Below, one piece after another: positions 1 through 7,783 of a DNA stretch of 14,970 bases. Within the stretch, counting starts at the first letter, position 1. The number at the start of each line of letters is the position of its first letter. Under the pieces are notes generated by a model. It was not told the DNA's origin. It worked only from the letters and a program-made list of their open reading frames with translations, and did not search any database. Where the stretch lies: assembly GCA_002305235.1 (NCBI GenBank), contig DBQL01000175.1:1-14970 (forward strand). Direction: 5' to 3'. The stretch comes from Prevotella sp. UBA1395. GTDB taxonomy: Bacteria > Bacteroidota > Bacteroidia > Bacteroidales > Bacteroidaceae. The translations under genes were made by a program, and so were the position numbers.

Positions 1-548
1 CGGTCATAGAAGCGCATGCAATAGTCGAGGATGAGCGCGATGCGGTCGGTGATGAGTGTCTGCGAGTGCCGGTCTACGGGATGCTCGATCTCCGAGGAGA
101 TGCTGTTGAACAAATCGGTGATGACACTTTGCTCTCTCTCGCTCAGGTGCAGGCTCTCCCTTTCGTCGTAGTCGAAGAAGCTGTACTGCCGCATCTTGCC
201 GGCCATCGGCGTGCCAAAGAGTATGTCGGGATGGAACACCAAGCCGCTCACGGCGGGCAGGAGCGTGTCCGGTTCATTGTCGATCGACACCACCTGTCCG
301 GGCGAGAAGGTCACGATGGTTCCCGCCTGATAGTCGTACACCTCGCGCCCGTACCTCAACGTACAGTTGGCGCCATGCTTGAGGAAAAGCGCATAGAGTC
401 CGTAGTTGAAGGTAACATGCCGTTCTATGGATCGCATCTGCGGAATGTTGACCACCCCCACCAGCGGATGGTAGGTCTCGAGACCGTATAGCCGGTTGTA
501 GGCCTCGACACTGTTGAGCTGTATAATTTCTTGCTTGCTGTCTGTCAT
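1..548 (-). CDS. AraC-family transcriptional regulator, N-terminal part (truncated by window edge)
   Basis: The minus strand reads open from an ATG at 548 to the window edge, giving about 182 residues of a protein expected to be near 300. It begins MTDSKQEIIQLNSVEAYNRL and continues with a cupin-like sensing domain (segments such as NYGLYALFLKHGANC, DYQAGTIVTFSPGQV and LVFHPDIL). Its end, around residues 125-182, has the ESLHLSERE and DYCMRFYD segments that precede the DNA-binding domain in Bacteroidales AraC regulators. The C-terminal pair of helix-turn-helix motifs would lie outside the window, so DNA binding is inferred from family resemblance. The gene is divergent from gdhA and shares its upstream region, but nothing shows that it controls gdhA. 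The start fits a -7 element at 582-589, which would give a leader of about 27 nt. The effector is unknown. Confidence 0.85.
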   Translation of the reverse strand, partial: MTDSKQEIIQLNSVEAYNRLYGLETYHPLVGVVNIPQMRSIERHVTFNYGLYALFLKHGANCTLRYGREVYDYQAGTIVTFSPGQVVSIDNEPDTLLPAVSGLVFHPDILFGTPMAGKMRQYSFFDYDERESLHLSEREQSVITDLFNSISSEIEHPVDRHSQTLITDRIALILDYCMRFYD

Positions 549-581
549 ATCGTAATATTCTACTGGTCGTGTATGATATTG

Positions 582-589
582 CAAAGATA
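582..589 (-). promoter_or_regulatory. Putative -7 element of the araC-like gene
   Basis: On the minus strand the sequence is TATCTTTG, matching the Bacteroidota -7 consensus TAnnTTTG. No clear TTTG is seen 18-20 bp upstream. It lies 34 bp before the ATG at 548. Confidence 0.5.
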
Positions 590-788
590 AGTAAAATATA
601 CACATCTACGCTTCACATTATCAAGGAAACATCAACCATTTTTGCGGATAATCGAATTTTTCTGTCTGTCAAGGCCTTACCGGTTCGTCTCTGGTCTCCC
701 GGCATGTCGCCACGACGAGATGATGATGCCGAATGGTAACAAAAAATTCATCATAAATTTCACTTTTCCGAAAAAAACTAAACAAAAA

Positions 789-819
789 TTTGCATTCTAA
801 AAAAATTATATTATCTTTG
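789..819 (+). promoter_or_regulatory. Bacteroidota-type promoter upstream of the gdhA leader region
   Basis: TTTG at 789-792 and TATCTTTG at 812-819 are separated by 19 bp, the expected spacing for the Bacteroidota primary sigma factor. Transcription would begin near 825. The region around it is very AT-rich, as expected for a promoter. It faces gdhA, but a terminator-like hairpin follows within about 90 bp. Confidence 0.6.
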
Positions 820-824
820 CAAAT

Positions 825-915
825 GTTATCCTGAAAACAATCTTTTTACCTTAAAAGGAAACTAATACCTATTGAAGATTTGAAGCGGTTGCCTGTGAAG
901 GCCATCGCTTTTTTT
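825..915 (+). ncRNA. Candidate small RNA or prematurely terminated gdhA leader (about 90 nt)
   Basis: This is the interval between the inferred start of the promoter at 789-819 and the terminator T run at 909-915. The only ATG-initiated frame near the start, at 823, stops after three codons, so it is not a leader peptide of usable size. A small internal hairpin, CCTT with AAGG, lies near 850-857. I cannot assign it to a known RNA family. It may be an independent small RNA, or an attenuated long leader of gdhA. The call rests only on the promoter-terminator pair. Confidence 0.35.
884..915 (+). terminator. Intrinsic terminator upstream of gdhA
   Basis: The hairpin has arms AGCGGTTGCCT (884-894) and AGGCCATCGCT (899-909) around the loop GTGA. 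It has one mismatch and one G-U pair and runs straight into seven T residues at 909-915. The stem and T run are typical of rho-independent termination. Confidence 0.65.
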
Positions 916-930
916 GTGTGCCTGCCTCTC

Positions 931-971
931 GTCGCGGCGACCCCGCCGCGGCATCGCCCAGCCAAGCGATG
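931..971 (+). other. Two adjacent hairpins in the gdhA upstream region
   Basis: CGCGGCG (933-939) and CGCCGCG (944-950) form a GC-only stem around ACCC, extendable by a U-G and a G-C pair to 931-952. Immediately after, CATCGC (952-957) pairs with GCGATG (966-971) around an 8-nt loop; position 952 could be used by only one of the two. No T run follows, so neither is a simple terminator. The role is unknown. Confidence 0.35.
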
Positions 972-1057
972 TGAGGCAATCGTACGATACTATTGAGAAG
1001 CAAAACAGGGACAACTTACCTTTTTATACTTTTTTATCAAAAAAACTTTCATTTTGT

Positions 1058-1087
1058 TTTGTTTTTACGCAAAAGTATGTACCTTTG
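1058..1087 (+). promoter_or_regulatory. Proximal gdhA promoter
   Basis: TTTG at 1058-1061 and TACCTTTG at 1080-1087 (TAnnTTTG) are 18 bp apart. Transcription would begin near 1094, leaving a leader of about 58 nt before the gdhA ATG. This position argues against using the in-frame upstream ATG at 993 as the start of GdhA. Confidence 0.65.
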
Positions 1088-1151
1088 CAAGCGATTTAAG
1101 ATTTTATATCAGAACAAACCACATTTTCAACCAATAAAAACAATTAAGTTT

Positions 1152-2489
1152 ATGAAAGCATTAGAAGTTGTAGAGAAATTACAACAGCGTTTCCCGAACC
1201 AGCCGGAGTATTTTCAGGCCGTGACCGAAGTGTTGGAATCTATCGAAGAGGAGTACAACAAGCATCCTGAATTTGAGCAGGCCAATCTCGTGGAGCGTCT
1301 GTGCATCCCCGACCGCATCATCAAGTTTCGTGTCAACTGGGTAGACGACAAGGGCAACGTTCAGACCAACATGGGCTACCGTGTACAGCACAACAATGCC
1401 ATCGGCCCGTACAAAGGCGGTCTGCGCTTCCATGCTTCAGTAAACGAGAGCATCTTGAAGTTCCTCGCTTTCGAGCAGACTTTCAAGAACTCGCTCACCA
1501 CACTGCCGATGGGTGGTGCCAAGGGCGGTTCCGACTTCTCGCCCCGCGGCAAGTCGAACAACGAGGTGATGCGCTTCTGCCAAGCATTCATGCGCGAGCT
1601 GTGGAACTACATCGGCCCCGACTGTGACGTGCCGGCCGGCGACATCGGCGTAGGCGGCCGCGAGGTGGGCTATATGTATGGCCAGTACAAAGCCTTGACA
1701 CACAACTTCGTGGGTGTGCTCACCGGCAAGGGTCAGGAGTTTGGCGGCTCGCTCATCCGCCCCGAAGCCACCGGCTATGGCACGGTGTACTTCCTGCAAA
1801 ACATGCTCAACACCCGCAACATCGACATCAAGGGCAAGAAGGTGTTGGTATCGGGTGCCGGAAACGTGGCACAATACACCATCGAGAAACTCCTCGAGCT
1901 GGGTGCCATCCCCATGACCTGTTCCGACTCCGACGGATATATCTATGACCCCGACGGCATCGACGAGAAGAAGCTCGCCTATATCATGGAGCTGAAGAAC
2001 GTGGAGCGCGGACGTATCAAGGAGTATGCCGAGGAATATCCCAACGCCAAGTATGTGGCCGGCAAGAAGCCTTGGTTTGAGAAGGCCGACATCGCAACGC
2101 CCTGCGCCACACAGAACGAAATCAACGAAGAAGCTGCCAAGGCAATGGTTGCCAACGGCGTGATTGCCGTGAGCGAGGGTGCCAACATGCCGTCTACACC
2201 CGAGGCTATCAAGGTGTTCCAAGACGCCAAGCTGCTCTACTGCCCCGGCAAGGCCAGCAACGCAGGTGGTGTTGCCGTGTCCGGACTGGAGATGAGCCAG
2301 AACTCCGAGCGCCTGAAATGGAGCCGCGAAGAGGTTGATGCCAAGCTTCACAGCATCATGAACGACATCCACGAGAGTTGCGTGAAATATGGCACAGAGC
2401 CCGACGGCTACATCAACTACGTGAAGGGTGCCAACGTGGCCGGCTTCCTCAAGGTGGCCAAAGCCATCATGGCTCAGGGCATCATCTAA
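1152..2489 (+). CDS. gdhA: NADP-type glutamate dehydrogenase
   Basis: The product is a 445-residue hexameric-type glutamate dehydrogenase, which reductively aminates 2-oxoglutarate with ammonia to form glutamate in the cytoplasm. The family signatures are in order: PYKGGLRFH (substrate-binding Lys88), PMGGAKGGSDF (catalytic Lys124), PAGDIGVGGRE (catalytic Asp164), and the Rossmann motif GAGNVA at 235-240. Length and motif order match the NADP-dependent GdhA of E. coli and Bacteroides; coenzyme preference is inferred from this resemblance. The start MKALEVVEKLQ was chosen because it matches the family N-terminus. The frame stays open 53 codons further upstream, but those codons encode a low-complexity Phe/Lys-rich stretch that contains the promoter. 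The gene stands alone, with its own promoter and terminator. Confidence 0.96.
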   Translation: MKALEVVEKLQQRFPNQPEYFQAVTEVLESIEEEYNKHPEFEQANLVERLCIPDRIIKFRVNWVDDKGNVQTNMGYRVQHNNAIGPYKGGLRFHASVNESILKFLAFEQTFKNSLTTLPMGGAKGGSDFSPRGKSNNEVMRFCQAFMRELWNYIGPDCDVPAGDIGVGGREVGYMYGQYKALTHNFVGVLTGKGQEFGGSLIRPEATGYGTVYFLQNMLNTRNIDIKGKKVLVSGAGNVAQYTIEKLLELGAIPMTCSDSDGYIYDPDGIDEKKLAYIMELKNVERGRIKEYAEEYPNAKYVAGKKPWFEKADIATPCATQNEINEEAAKAMVANGVIAVSEGANMPSTPEAIKVFQDAKLLYCPGKASNAGGVAVSGLEMSQNSERLKWSREEVDAKLHSIMNDIHESCVKYGTEPDGYINYVKGANVAGFLKVAKAIMAQGII

Positions 2490-2517
2490 GATTCCCACAC
2501 ACAGCTTTACTGATATC

Positions 2518-2556
2518 AAAGCCTGAGCGAACCGGTTCGCTCAGGCTTTGTTTTTG
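2518..2556 (+). terminator. gdhA terminator
   Basis: A perfect inverted repeat begins 28 bp after the gdhA stop. AAAGCCTGAGCGAACC (2518-2533) is followed directly by its reverse complement (2534-2549), then GTTTTTG. The central bases would form the loop. This is a strong rho-independent terminator for gdhA. Confidence 0.9.
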
Positions 2557-2849
2557 TGTCGTGGCGGGGTGCGAAAACGCTCGATTCGACACCGCTGCGC
2601 TTACGCCTTGCGAAAGCTATCGAATCGCGTCGCGATTACTATCTCTTCGCGCGACGATTACTATCGTTTCGCGACACGAAAAGATACTAATCGCAAACCC
2701 GCAAAACAGTTTCCGTCGAAAAATTCTTTAAAACTCTGAAAATAAGGATATTACATATCTCATAGGAAAACGGTTTATCACCCGTGGCCATGCTTCCGGA
2801 CGGGTGCGGATAGTGACTCGCGGCCTCGTGGGTTACGCCGGTCAGGCAC
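2557..2849. repeat. Gene-free stretch with nested direct and inverted repeats
   Basis: No protein or RNA gene is recognised here. Two tandem copies of a 22-bp unit, each beginning CGATTACTATC, occupy 2633-2654 and 2655-2676. GCGATTACTATC (2632-2643) is a near-perfect inverted repeat of GATACTAATCGC (2683-2694; one mismatch). Between them lies a hairpin, CGCGCGACGAT-TACT-ATCGTTTCGCG (2649-2674). CGATTCG (2582-2588) and CGAATCG (2621-2627) form a further inverted pair. Rightward, CACCCGT (2779-2785) pairs with ACGGGTG (2800-2806). The look is that of a small intergenic repeat element of REP/MITE type, but no other copies can be tested in this window. Confidence 0.45.
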
Positions 2850-2893
2850 ACAAAAAAAGACCCTGCCGAAACCATCGTTTCGTACAGGGTCTT
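2850..2893 (-). terminator. Terminator of the leu operon, downstream of leuB
   Basis: On the minus strand AAGACCCTG (2893-2885) pairs with CAGGGTCTT, with inner pairing between CGAAAC and GTTTCG, and a run of seven U residues follows (A run at 2852-2858 on the plus strand). It lies about 63 bp past the leuB stop codon and closes the five-gene operon. Confidence 0.88.
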
Positions 2894-2956
2894 GGGGCTA
2901 TGGTCATGGTTGACGGCCGTTGCCGACGTGTCGGGCGCCCGTCGGAGACTTGGTGC

Positions 2957-4015
2957 TTATTGCTCTACGTATCGGGTGATCCACTCGCCAATCTCGCTCG
3001 TGCTGTAAGCACGCTCGCCCTCGACTTGGATCTCGGCCGTGCGCACGTTGCTCTCCAACGCCGCGTCACAGGCCTTGCGGATAAGCGCGCCCTCCTCCTT
3101 GAGACCGAAGTGCTCCAACATCATCGCGGCCGAGAGAATCTGAGCCAGCGGGTTGGCGATATTCTTGCCGGCGGCCTGCGGCCAAGAGCCGTGCACAGGC
3201 TCGAACAGCGGCGTATGCTCGCCGAGAGAGGCCGAGGGTTGCAAGCCCATCGAACCGGTGATGGCGCTGGTCTCATCGGTGAGGATGTCGCCAAAGGTGT
3301 TCTCGGTGACAATCACGTCGAAGAAACGGGGGTCGGTGAGCACACGCATCGAGGCGTTGTCGATGAACATATAGTCTACGGTCACGTCGGGATACTGCGG
3401 CGCCATCTCTTGCGCGATCTGGCGCCAGAGGCGTGAGCTGGCCAAGACATTGGCCTTGTCGACCACGGTGAGGTGCTTGTTGCGCTTGAGGGCAAACTCA
3501 AAGGCCACCTTCAGGATGCGCTCTATTTCGGGGCGATAATAAATGTCGGTGTCGTAAGCCTTGTCGTTGTCCTGATATTTCTCACCGAAATACATACCGC
3601 CTGTAAGCTCGCGTATCACCACAAAATCGGCACCCTTGATCAGTTCTTCCTTCAGCGGTGACTTGTGAAGCAGGCAGTCGAACGTGGCCACCGGTCGCAC
3701 ATTGGCAAAGAGACCGAGCTTCTTGCGCATGGCCAACAGGCCGGTTTCGGGGCGCACCTTCAGTGTGGGGTCGTTGTCGAAACGGGGGTCGCCCACGGCG
3801 GCAAAGAGCACCGCGTCAGCATCCATGCACACCTTGTAGGTCTCTTCGGGGAAGGGGTCGCCCACCTCGTCGATGGCATGCGCGCCGCAAAGGGCTTCGG
3901 TGTAAACAAACTCATGATTGAATTTCTTGGCAACGGCATTCAGCACGTTGATGGCCTGAGGCATGATCTCGGGTCCGATGCCGTCGCCTGCAAGAACTGC
4001 AATATTCAATTTCAT
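2957..4015 (-). CDS. leuB: 3-isopropylmalate dehydrogenase
   Basis: The product is a 352-residue enzyme that oxidises and decarboxylates (2R,3S)-3-isopropylmalate with NAD to the precursor of leucine. Homologues also accept 3-methylmalate, so it may serve a citramalate route to 2-oxobutyrate. The N-terminus [17 protein letters not shown] is the family signature. The active-site residues are in place: Arg97, Arg107 and Arg135 (in IRELTGG), Lys187 (VDKANVL), Asp219 (IDNASM), and Asp243/Asp247 in [12 protein letters not shown]. The [15 protein letters not shown] segment (275-289) belongs to the coenzyme-binding region. It is the last gene of the operon, separated from the preceding gene by a wide 159-bp gap, and is followed by a strong terminator. 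Confidence 0.95.
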   Translation of the reverse strand: MKLNIAVLAGDGIGPEIMPQAINVLNAVAKKFNHEFVYTEALCGAHAIDEVGDPFPEETYKVCMDADAVLFAAVGDPRFDNDPTLKVRPETGLLAMRKKLGLFANVRPVATFDCLLHKSPLKEELIKGADFVVIRELTGGMYFGEKYQDNDKAYDTDIYYRPEIERILKVAFEFALKRNKHLTVVDKANVLASSRLWRQIAQEMAPQYPDVTVDYMFIDNASMRVLTDPRFFDVIVTENTFGDILTDETSAITGSMGLQPSASLGEHTPLFEPVHGSWPQAAGKNIANPLAQILSAAMMLEHFGLKEEGALIRKACDAALESNVRTAEIQVEGERAYSTSEIGEWITRYVEQ

Positions 4016-4088
4016 AATTAATGGTTATTTTGGATTGTGATGTTATAATGGGGAGTGAGGGGTGAGCGTGGCGGGATGAGGGTGATGA

Positions 4089-4105
4089 TTGCTGCCAAGC
4101 AGCAA
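4089..4105 (-). other. Small hairpin in the gap before leuB
   Basis: TTGCTG (4089-4094) and CAGCAA (4100-4105) form a 6-bp stem around CCAAG in the 159-bp spacer between the second synthase gene and leuB. No U run follows it on either strand, so it is not a clear terminator. It could be an RNA-processing or stability element. Confidence 0.25.
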
Positions 4106-4174
4106 GCCATCCAACCGACAGATGAAGAGCAAGAACACCCGGAGACGGGCACGGCAGGGCATGCGGAGCAAGTG

Positions 4175-5737
4175 TCAGGGCTGCTGATGCGGGTCGGCCT
4201 CGACGATGTTGAGCATCTTGAACGTGGCCTTGATGGCGGCTTCGGTCTGGTCTGCGTCGAGTCCGTGGGTGCGAATGACGCGCCCCGACTGCTCATGCCA
4301 AGTGATAACCGTCTGCACCAAGGCATCGGTATGACCACCGGGAGGAATGGTCACCGTGTAATTGGCCAAACGAGGAAACGTGCGGTTGAGCTTATCCTTA
4401 TAGATCTTGCGCAACGCTTTCACGAAAGCGTCATACTGTCCGTCGCCGGTAGCGTCGGCCGTATAGGTCTGCCCGTTGATCGAAATCTTGATGCTGGCGA
4501 TGGGTTTCAGACCGTAAGAGGTCGAGACCATATAGCTCAGCAGCTTCACGCGGTCTTCCAAGGTGTCGTGCTTGAGCACGTCGGCCACGATGAACGGCAG
4601 GTCGTCTTGGGTCACAAACTCCTTGCGGTCACCAAGTTCGGTAACGCGCTGTGCCACCTTCTTGGTCTGCTCGGGCGTGAGGTCAAGCCCCAGTTCCTCC
4701 AGATTTTTCTCGATATTCGCCTTGCCCGAGTTCTTGCCCAAGGCATATTCGCGCTTGCGGCCAAACCGTTCGGGCTTGAGATCGTTGCAGTAGAGGTTGT
4801 TCTTATTGTCGCCATCGGCATGTACGCCGGCCACTTGGGTAAACACATTCTCACCCACGATGGGCTGGTTGGCCGCAAGAATGATGCCGCTGTGGTCTTC
4901 TACCACACGACTGATCATGTTGAGCTGACTCTCGACGATATTGGTCTTGACATGCAACTGGTCATGCAAGATGGCCTGAACGCTTGCCAACGGGGCGTTG
5001 CCGCAGCGCTCTCCCAATCCGTTCACCGTGACATGCACGCCCTTGCAGCCACACATCACAGCCGCCAACGTGTTGGAAACGGCAAGATCGTAGTCGTTAT
5101 GGGCATGGAAATCAAAGTGCTTGTCGGGATAATAGCTCAGCATTTTCTGCACATAGTCCATACATTGGAGCGGGTTCATGATGCCCAAGGTGTCGGGCAG
5201 GAGGAATCGTTCGATGTTGGTGCCCTTGAGACCCTCCATCATCTGGTAGACATAGTCGGACGAGTCCTTCATGCCCGAACTCCAATCCTCGAGATAAAGA
5301 TTGACCCTCATGCCCTTCTTATCGGCATAATCGAGTTCCTCGAGAATGTCATCGATATGCTGTTGAGGAGTCTTGTGCAACTGCTGGGTGCAGTGTTTGA
5401 GCGATCCTTTGGCCAAAAGGTTGATGACCTTACCGCCGCAATCGCGAATCCAATCTATCGACCGGTGCCGGTCTACGAATCCCAACACCTCGATACGATC
5501 GATATATCCCTCGCGGTCGGCGTAGGCGCAGATTCTCGACACGGCGTTTTTCTCGCCCTCGGAAACGCGCGCCGAGGCCACCTCGAGGCGGTCCACGTTG
5601 ACGTCGCGCAACAGCAAGCGGGCTATCATGAGCTTCTCATGAGGCAGGAAGCTCACGCCGTTGGTCTGTTCGCCGTCGCGCAACGTGCAGTCCATAATCT
5701 CTATGGACGGGTTCAGTTTATGGGGAAATATATCCAT
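4175..5737 (-). CDS. Second 2-isopropylmalate synthase-family enzyme, possible (R)-citramalate synthase
   Basis: This 520-residue protein has a TIM-barrel acyltransferase domain with the DRE-TIM signature CTLRDGEQ (residues 17-24), metal ligands in HAHND (211-215) and GLGERCGNAPL (240-250). About residues 390-515 form a C-terminal LeuA-type regulatory domain. It is a distant paralogue of the LeuA in the same operon. Candidate reactions are condensation of acetyl-CoA with pyruvate (citramalate synthase) or with 2-oxoisovalerate (a second IPMS). I favour citramalate, because LeuA already fills the leucine role and the operon leader is rich in Ile codons, but the sequence alone does not settle the substrate. 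Its ATG shares one base with the leuD stop (TGATG), indicating translational coupling. Confidence 0.85.
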   Translation of the reverse strand: MDIFPHKLNPSIEIMDCTLRDGEQTNGVSFLPHEKLMIARLLLRDVNVDRLEVASARVSEGEKNAVSRICAYADREGYIDRIEVLGFVDRHRSIDWIRDCGGKVINLLAKGSLKHCTQQLHKTPQQHIDDILEELDYADKKGMRVNLYLEDWSSGMKDSSDYVYQMMEGLKGTNIERFLLPDTLGIMNPLQCMDYVQKMLSYYPDKHFDFHAHNDYDLAVSNTLAAVMCGCKGVHVTVNGLGERCGNAPLASVQAILHDQLHVKTNIVESQLNMISRVVEDHSGIILAANQPIVGENVFTQVAGVHADGDNKNNLYCNDLKPERFGRKREYALGKNSGKANIEKNLEELGLDLTPEQTKKVAQRVTELGDRKEFVTQDDLPFIVADVLKHDTLEDRVKLLSYMVSTSYGLKPIASIKISINGQTYTADATGDGQYDAFVKALRKIYKDKLNRTFPRLANYTVTIPPGGHTDALVQTVITWHEQSGRVIRTHGLDADQTEAAIKATFKMLNIVEADPHQQP

Positions 5738-6327
5738 CAGGCACGTCCTTTTTCGTAGGCCTCTACCTTGTCGCGGTTCTGAACAAGGAAGTCCACGTCA
5801 TCAAGGCCATTCATGAGGCAATGCTTCTTGTAGCCGTTGATGTCGAAATGCTCGATACGGCCGGTAGCCAAATTGGTTACCGTCTGGTTGGGAAGGTCTA
5901 CCTTAACCTCGGTCTTGTGGTCTTTGTCAATGCTTTGGAACAGTTCCTGCAGGAACTCCTCACTGACAACGACGGGCAACACGAAGTTGTTAAGTTCGTT
6001 GTTCTTGTGAATATCGGCAAAGAAAGAGCTGATCACCACGCGGAATCCGTATCCGGCGATGGCCCATGCAGCATGCTCACGGCTCGAGCCTGAACCGAAA
6101 TTCTTGCCCGCCACGAGGATAACGCCCGAATAAGAGGGGTCGTTCAGCACGAAATCGGGCTTGGGATTGCCTTCCTTGTCGTATCGCCAATCGCGGAAAA
6201 GATTGTCTCCAAAGCCTTGCTTGTCGGTGGCTTTGAGGAATCGGGCGGGGATGATCTGGTCTGTATCTACATTCTCCAAGGGGAGGGGTATGCAACTTGA
6301 TGTGATAATATCGAATTTCTGTTTCAT
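5737..6327 (-). CDS. leuD: 3-isopropylmalate dehydratase, small subunit
   Basis: The product is a 196-residue swivel-domain subunit that joins LeuC to isomerise 2-isopropylmalate to 3-isopropylmalate, and probably citramalate to 3-methylmalate in organisms using that route. Diagnostic segments are ENVDTDQIIPARFLK near residues 18-32 and GKNFGSGSSREHAAWA (74-89), the conserved substrate-recognition loop of aconitase-superfamily small subunits. The length is normal for the bacterial family. It follows leuC after 44 bp. Its TGA stop overlaps the ATG of the next gene by one base. Confidence 0.95.
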   Translation of the reverse strand: MKQKFDIITSSCIPLPLENVDTDQIIPARFLKATDKQGFGDNLFRDWRYDKEGNPKPDFVLNDPSYSGVILVAGKNFGSGSSREHAAWAIAGYGFRVVISSFFADIHKNNELNNFVLPVVVSEEFLQELFQSIDKDHKTEVKVDLPNQTVTNLATGRIEHFDINGYKKHCLMNGLDDVDFLVQNRDKVEAYEKGRA

Positions 6328-6371
6328 CTTTTCAATGTTAAAACGGTTGAACGTCGGGTAACGACTTGTGA

Positions 6372-7766
6372 TTAAATCAGCTCTCGCGGGTCGGTGATCT
6401 TACCGGTCACGGCTGCGGCAGCGGCCACCAACGGACTGGCAAGGATGGTGCGTGCGCCCGGCCCCTGACGCCCCTCGAAGTTGCGGTTGGATGTAGACAC
6501 ACTGTAAAGGCCTGCGGGAACCTTGTCGTCATTCATCGCGAGACAGGCCGAGCAACCCGGCTGGCGAATGGCAAAACCGGCGGCTTCGAGCACCTTGTCG
6601 ATGCCCTCGTCCTTGATCTGCTTGGCCACGGCCCACGAACCGGGCACCAGCCACGCCACCACATGGTCGGCCTTCTGCTTGCCCTCCACCACGGAGGCGA
6701 AGGCACGGAAATCTTCTATACGGCCGTTGGTGCAAGCTCCGAGGAACACATAGTCTATCTTGTGACCCAAAAGTTTCTCTCCCGGTTCAAAGCCCATATA
6801 CTTCAGGCTCTTGAGGAACGATGCCTGTTCCTTCTCATCGATATCGTCCAAGGTGGGTACCGTGCCGTTGATGCCGATTCCCATGCCCGGATTGGTACCG
6901 TAAGTGATGCGCGGCTCGATGTCGGCGGCATCATAAACCAGTTCCTTGTCGAACACGGCATCATCGCCCGAACGTAGCGTTTTCCAGTATTCCAACGCCT
7001 TGTCCCAGTCTGATCCCTTAGGCGCGTACTTGCGTCCCTTGATATATTCGAAGGTCTTCTCATCGGGAGCGACGAAGCCTCCGCGTGCTCCCATCTCGAT
7101 GGAAAGGTTGCAAAGGGTGAGCCTTCCCTCCATGCTCATGTCACGAACGACATCGCCGGCATACTCCACAAAGTAGCCGGTGGCTCCCGAGGTGGAAATC
7201 TGTGCCATGAGATAGAGTGCCACATCCTTGGCCGTCACGCCCGGGCGCAGCTTGCCGTTGATGCTAATCCGCATCGACTTGGGCTTTTGCTGCAGGATGC
7301 ACTGCGACGAAAGCACCATCTCTACCTCTGACGTGCCGATGCCAAAGGCCACCGCACCCATCGCACCGTGGGTCGAGGTGTGCGAGTCGCCACACACGAT
7401 GGTCATGCCGGGGAGTGACAGTCCGGTCTCGGGACCTACCACATGGATGATACCATTCTCTTTGGTGTTCATCTTAAACTCGGTCACTCCAAACTCCTCG
7501 CAGTTCTTGTCGAGGGTGTCTATCTGCTTGCGGCCCACGGCATCGGCCACCGGTTTGTCTTGGTCGTGGGTTTGGATATTGTGGTCGGGCATGGCAAACA
7601 CCTGCTCGGGACGGAATACTTTCAGTCCTCTTTGGCGCATGCCCTCGAATGCTTGCGGTGATGTTACTTCATGACAATACAGGCGATCGATGTAAAGCTG
7701 TGTCGGTCCGTCCTCGATAGTCTGTACAACGTGGCTATCCCAAATCTTATCAAATAACGTGTTCAT
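6372..7766 (-). CDS. leuC: 3-isopropylmalate dehydratase, large subunit
   Basis: The product is a 464-residue aconitase-family subunit carrying the 4Fe-4S cluster of isopropylmalate isomerase. The three cluster cysteines are Cys345 (GACTNGR) and Cys405/Cys408 (GCSACLAMN). Further family signatures are [20 protein letters not shown] (125-144) and the N-terminus [14 protein letters not shown]. It lies 17 bp downstream of leuA and 44 bp upstream of leuD, consistent with one transcript. It functions as a heterodimer with the neighbouring LeuD. Length and motif spacing are normal, with no sign of damage. Confidence 0.96.
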   Translation of the reverse strand: MNTLFDKIWDSHVVQTIEDGPTQLYIDRLYCHEVTSPQAFEGMRQRGLKVFRPEQVFAMPDHNIQTHDQDKPVADAVGRKQIDTLDKNCEEFGVTEFKMNTKENGIIHVVGPETGLSLPGMTIVCGDSHTSTHGAMGAVAFGIGTSEVEMVLSSQCILQQKPKSMRISINGKLRPGVTAKDVALYLMAQISTSGATGYFVEYAGDVVRDMSMEGRLTLCNLSIEMGARGGFVAPDEKTFEYIKGRKYAPKGSDWDKALEYWKTLRSGDDAVFDKELVYDAADIEPRITYGTNPGMGIGINGTVPTLDDIDEKEQASFLKSLKYMGFEPGEKLLGHKIDYVFLGACTNGRIEDFRAFASVVEGKQKADHVVAWLVPGSWAVAKQIKDEGIDKVLEAAGFAIRQPGCSACLAMNDDKVPAGLYSVSTSNRNFEGRQGPGARTILASPLVAAAAAVTGKITDPRELI

Positions 7767-7783
7767 ATCTTGTTTGAATTGTA

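Larger units (their letters stand above)
549..1151. other. Divergent intergenic region between the araC-like gene and gdhA
   Basis: About 600 bp with no convincing protein gene. It holds a -7 element for the leftward regulator gene, a complete promoter at 789-819, a terminator at 884-915, two back-to-back hairpins at 931-971 and the proximal gdhA promoter at 1058-1087. The part from about 600 to 780 shows only weak inverted repeats, for example CGGCAT at 700-705 against ATGCCG at 726-731, and the 8-bp palindrome AAGGCCTT at 671-678. Short open frames across 914-1150 have no family resemblance and are not called. Confidence 0.6.

Noticed and set aside
66..491. A plus-strand open frame of 141 codons at the left edge
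   Set aside because: The minus strand here encodes a recognisable AraC-family N-terminus in an uninterrupted frame to the window edge.
914..1099. Small plus-strand open frame of 61 codons before gdhA
   Set aside because: It begins inside the terminator T run and overlaps strong hairpins and the gdhA promoter. No family resemblance.
993..1151. Upstream extension of GdhA by 53 codons
   Set aside because: The extension is low-complexity, absent from the family and contains the -33/-7 promoter elements.
1437..2519. A minus-strand open frame of 360 codons opposite gdhA
   Set aside because: It is a shadow of gdhA, with Val/His/Ala-rich low-information sequence and no family signature. It also runs through the gdhA terminator side.
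2804..3436. Plus-strand open frame of 210 codons over the leuB end and terminator
   Set aside because: It crosses the leuB terminator and is antisense to leuB. No motifs.
4055..5758. A plus-strand open frame of 567 codons spanning the whole second synthase gene
   Set aside because: It is antisense to a gene with clear family motifs. Its sequence resembles no protein, and long shadow frames are expected in codon-biased genes.
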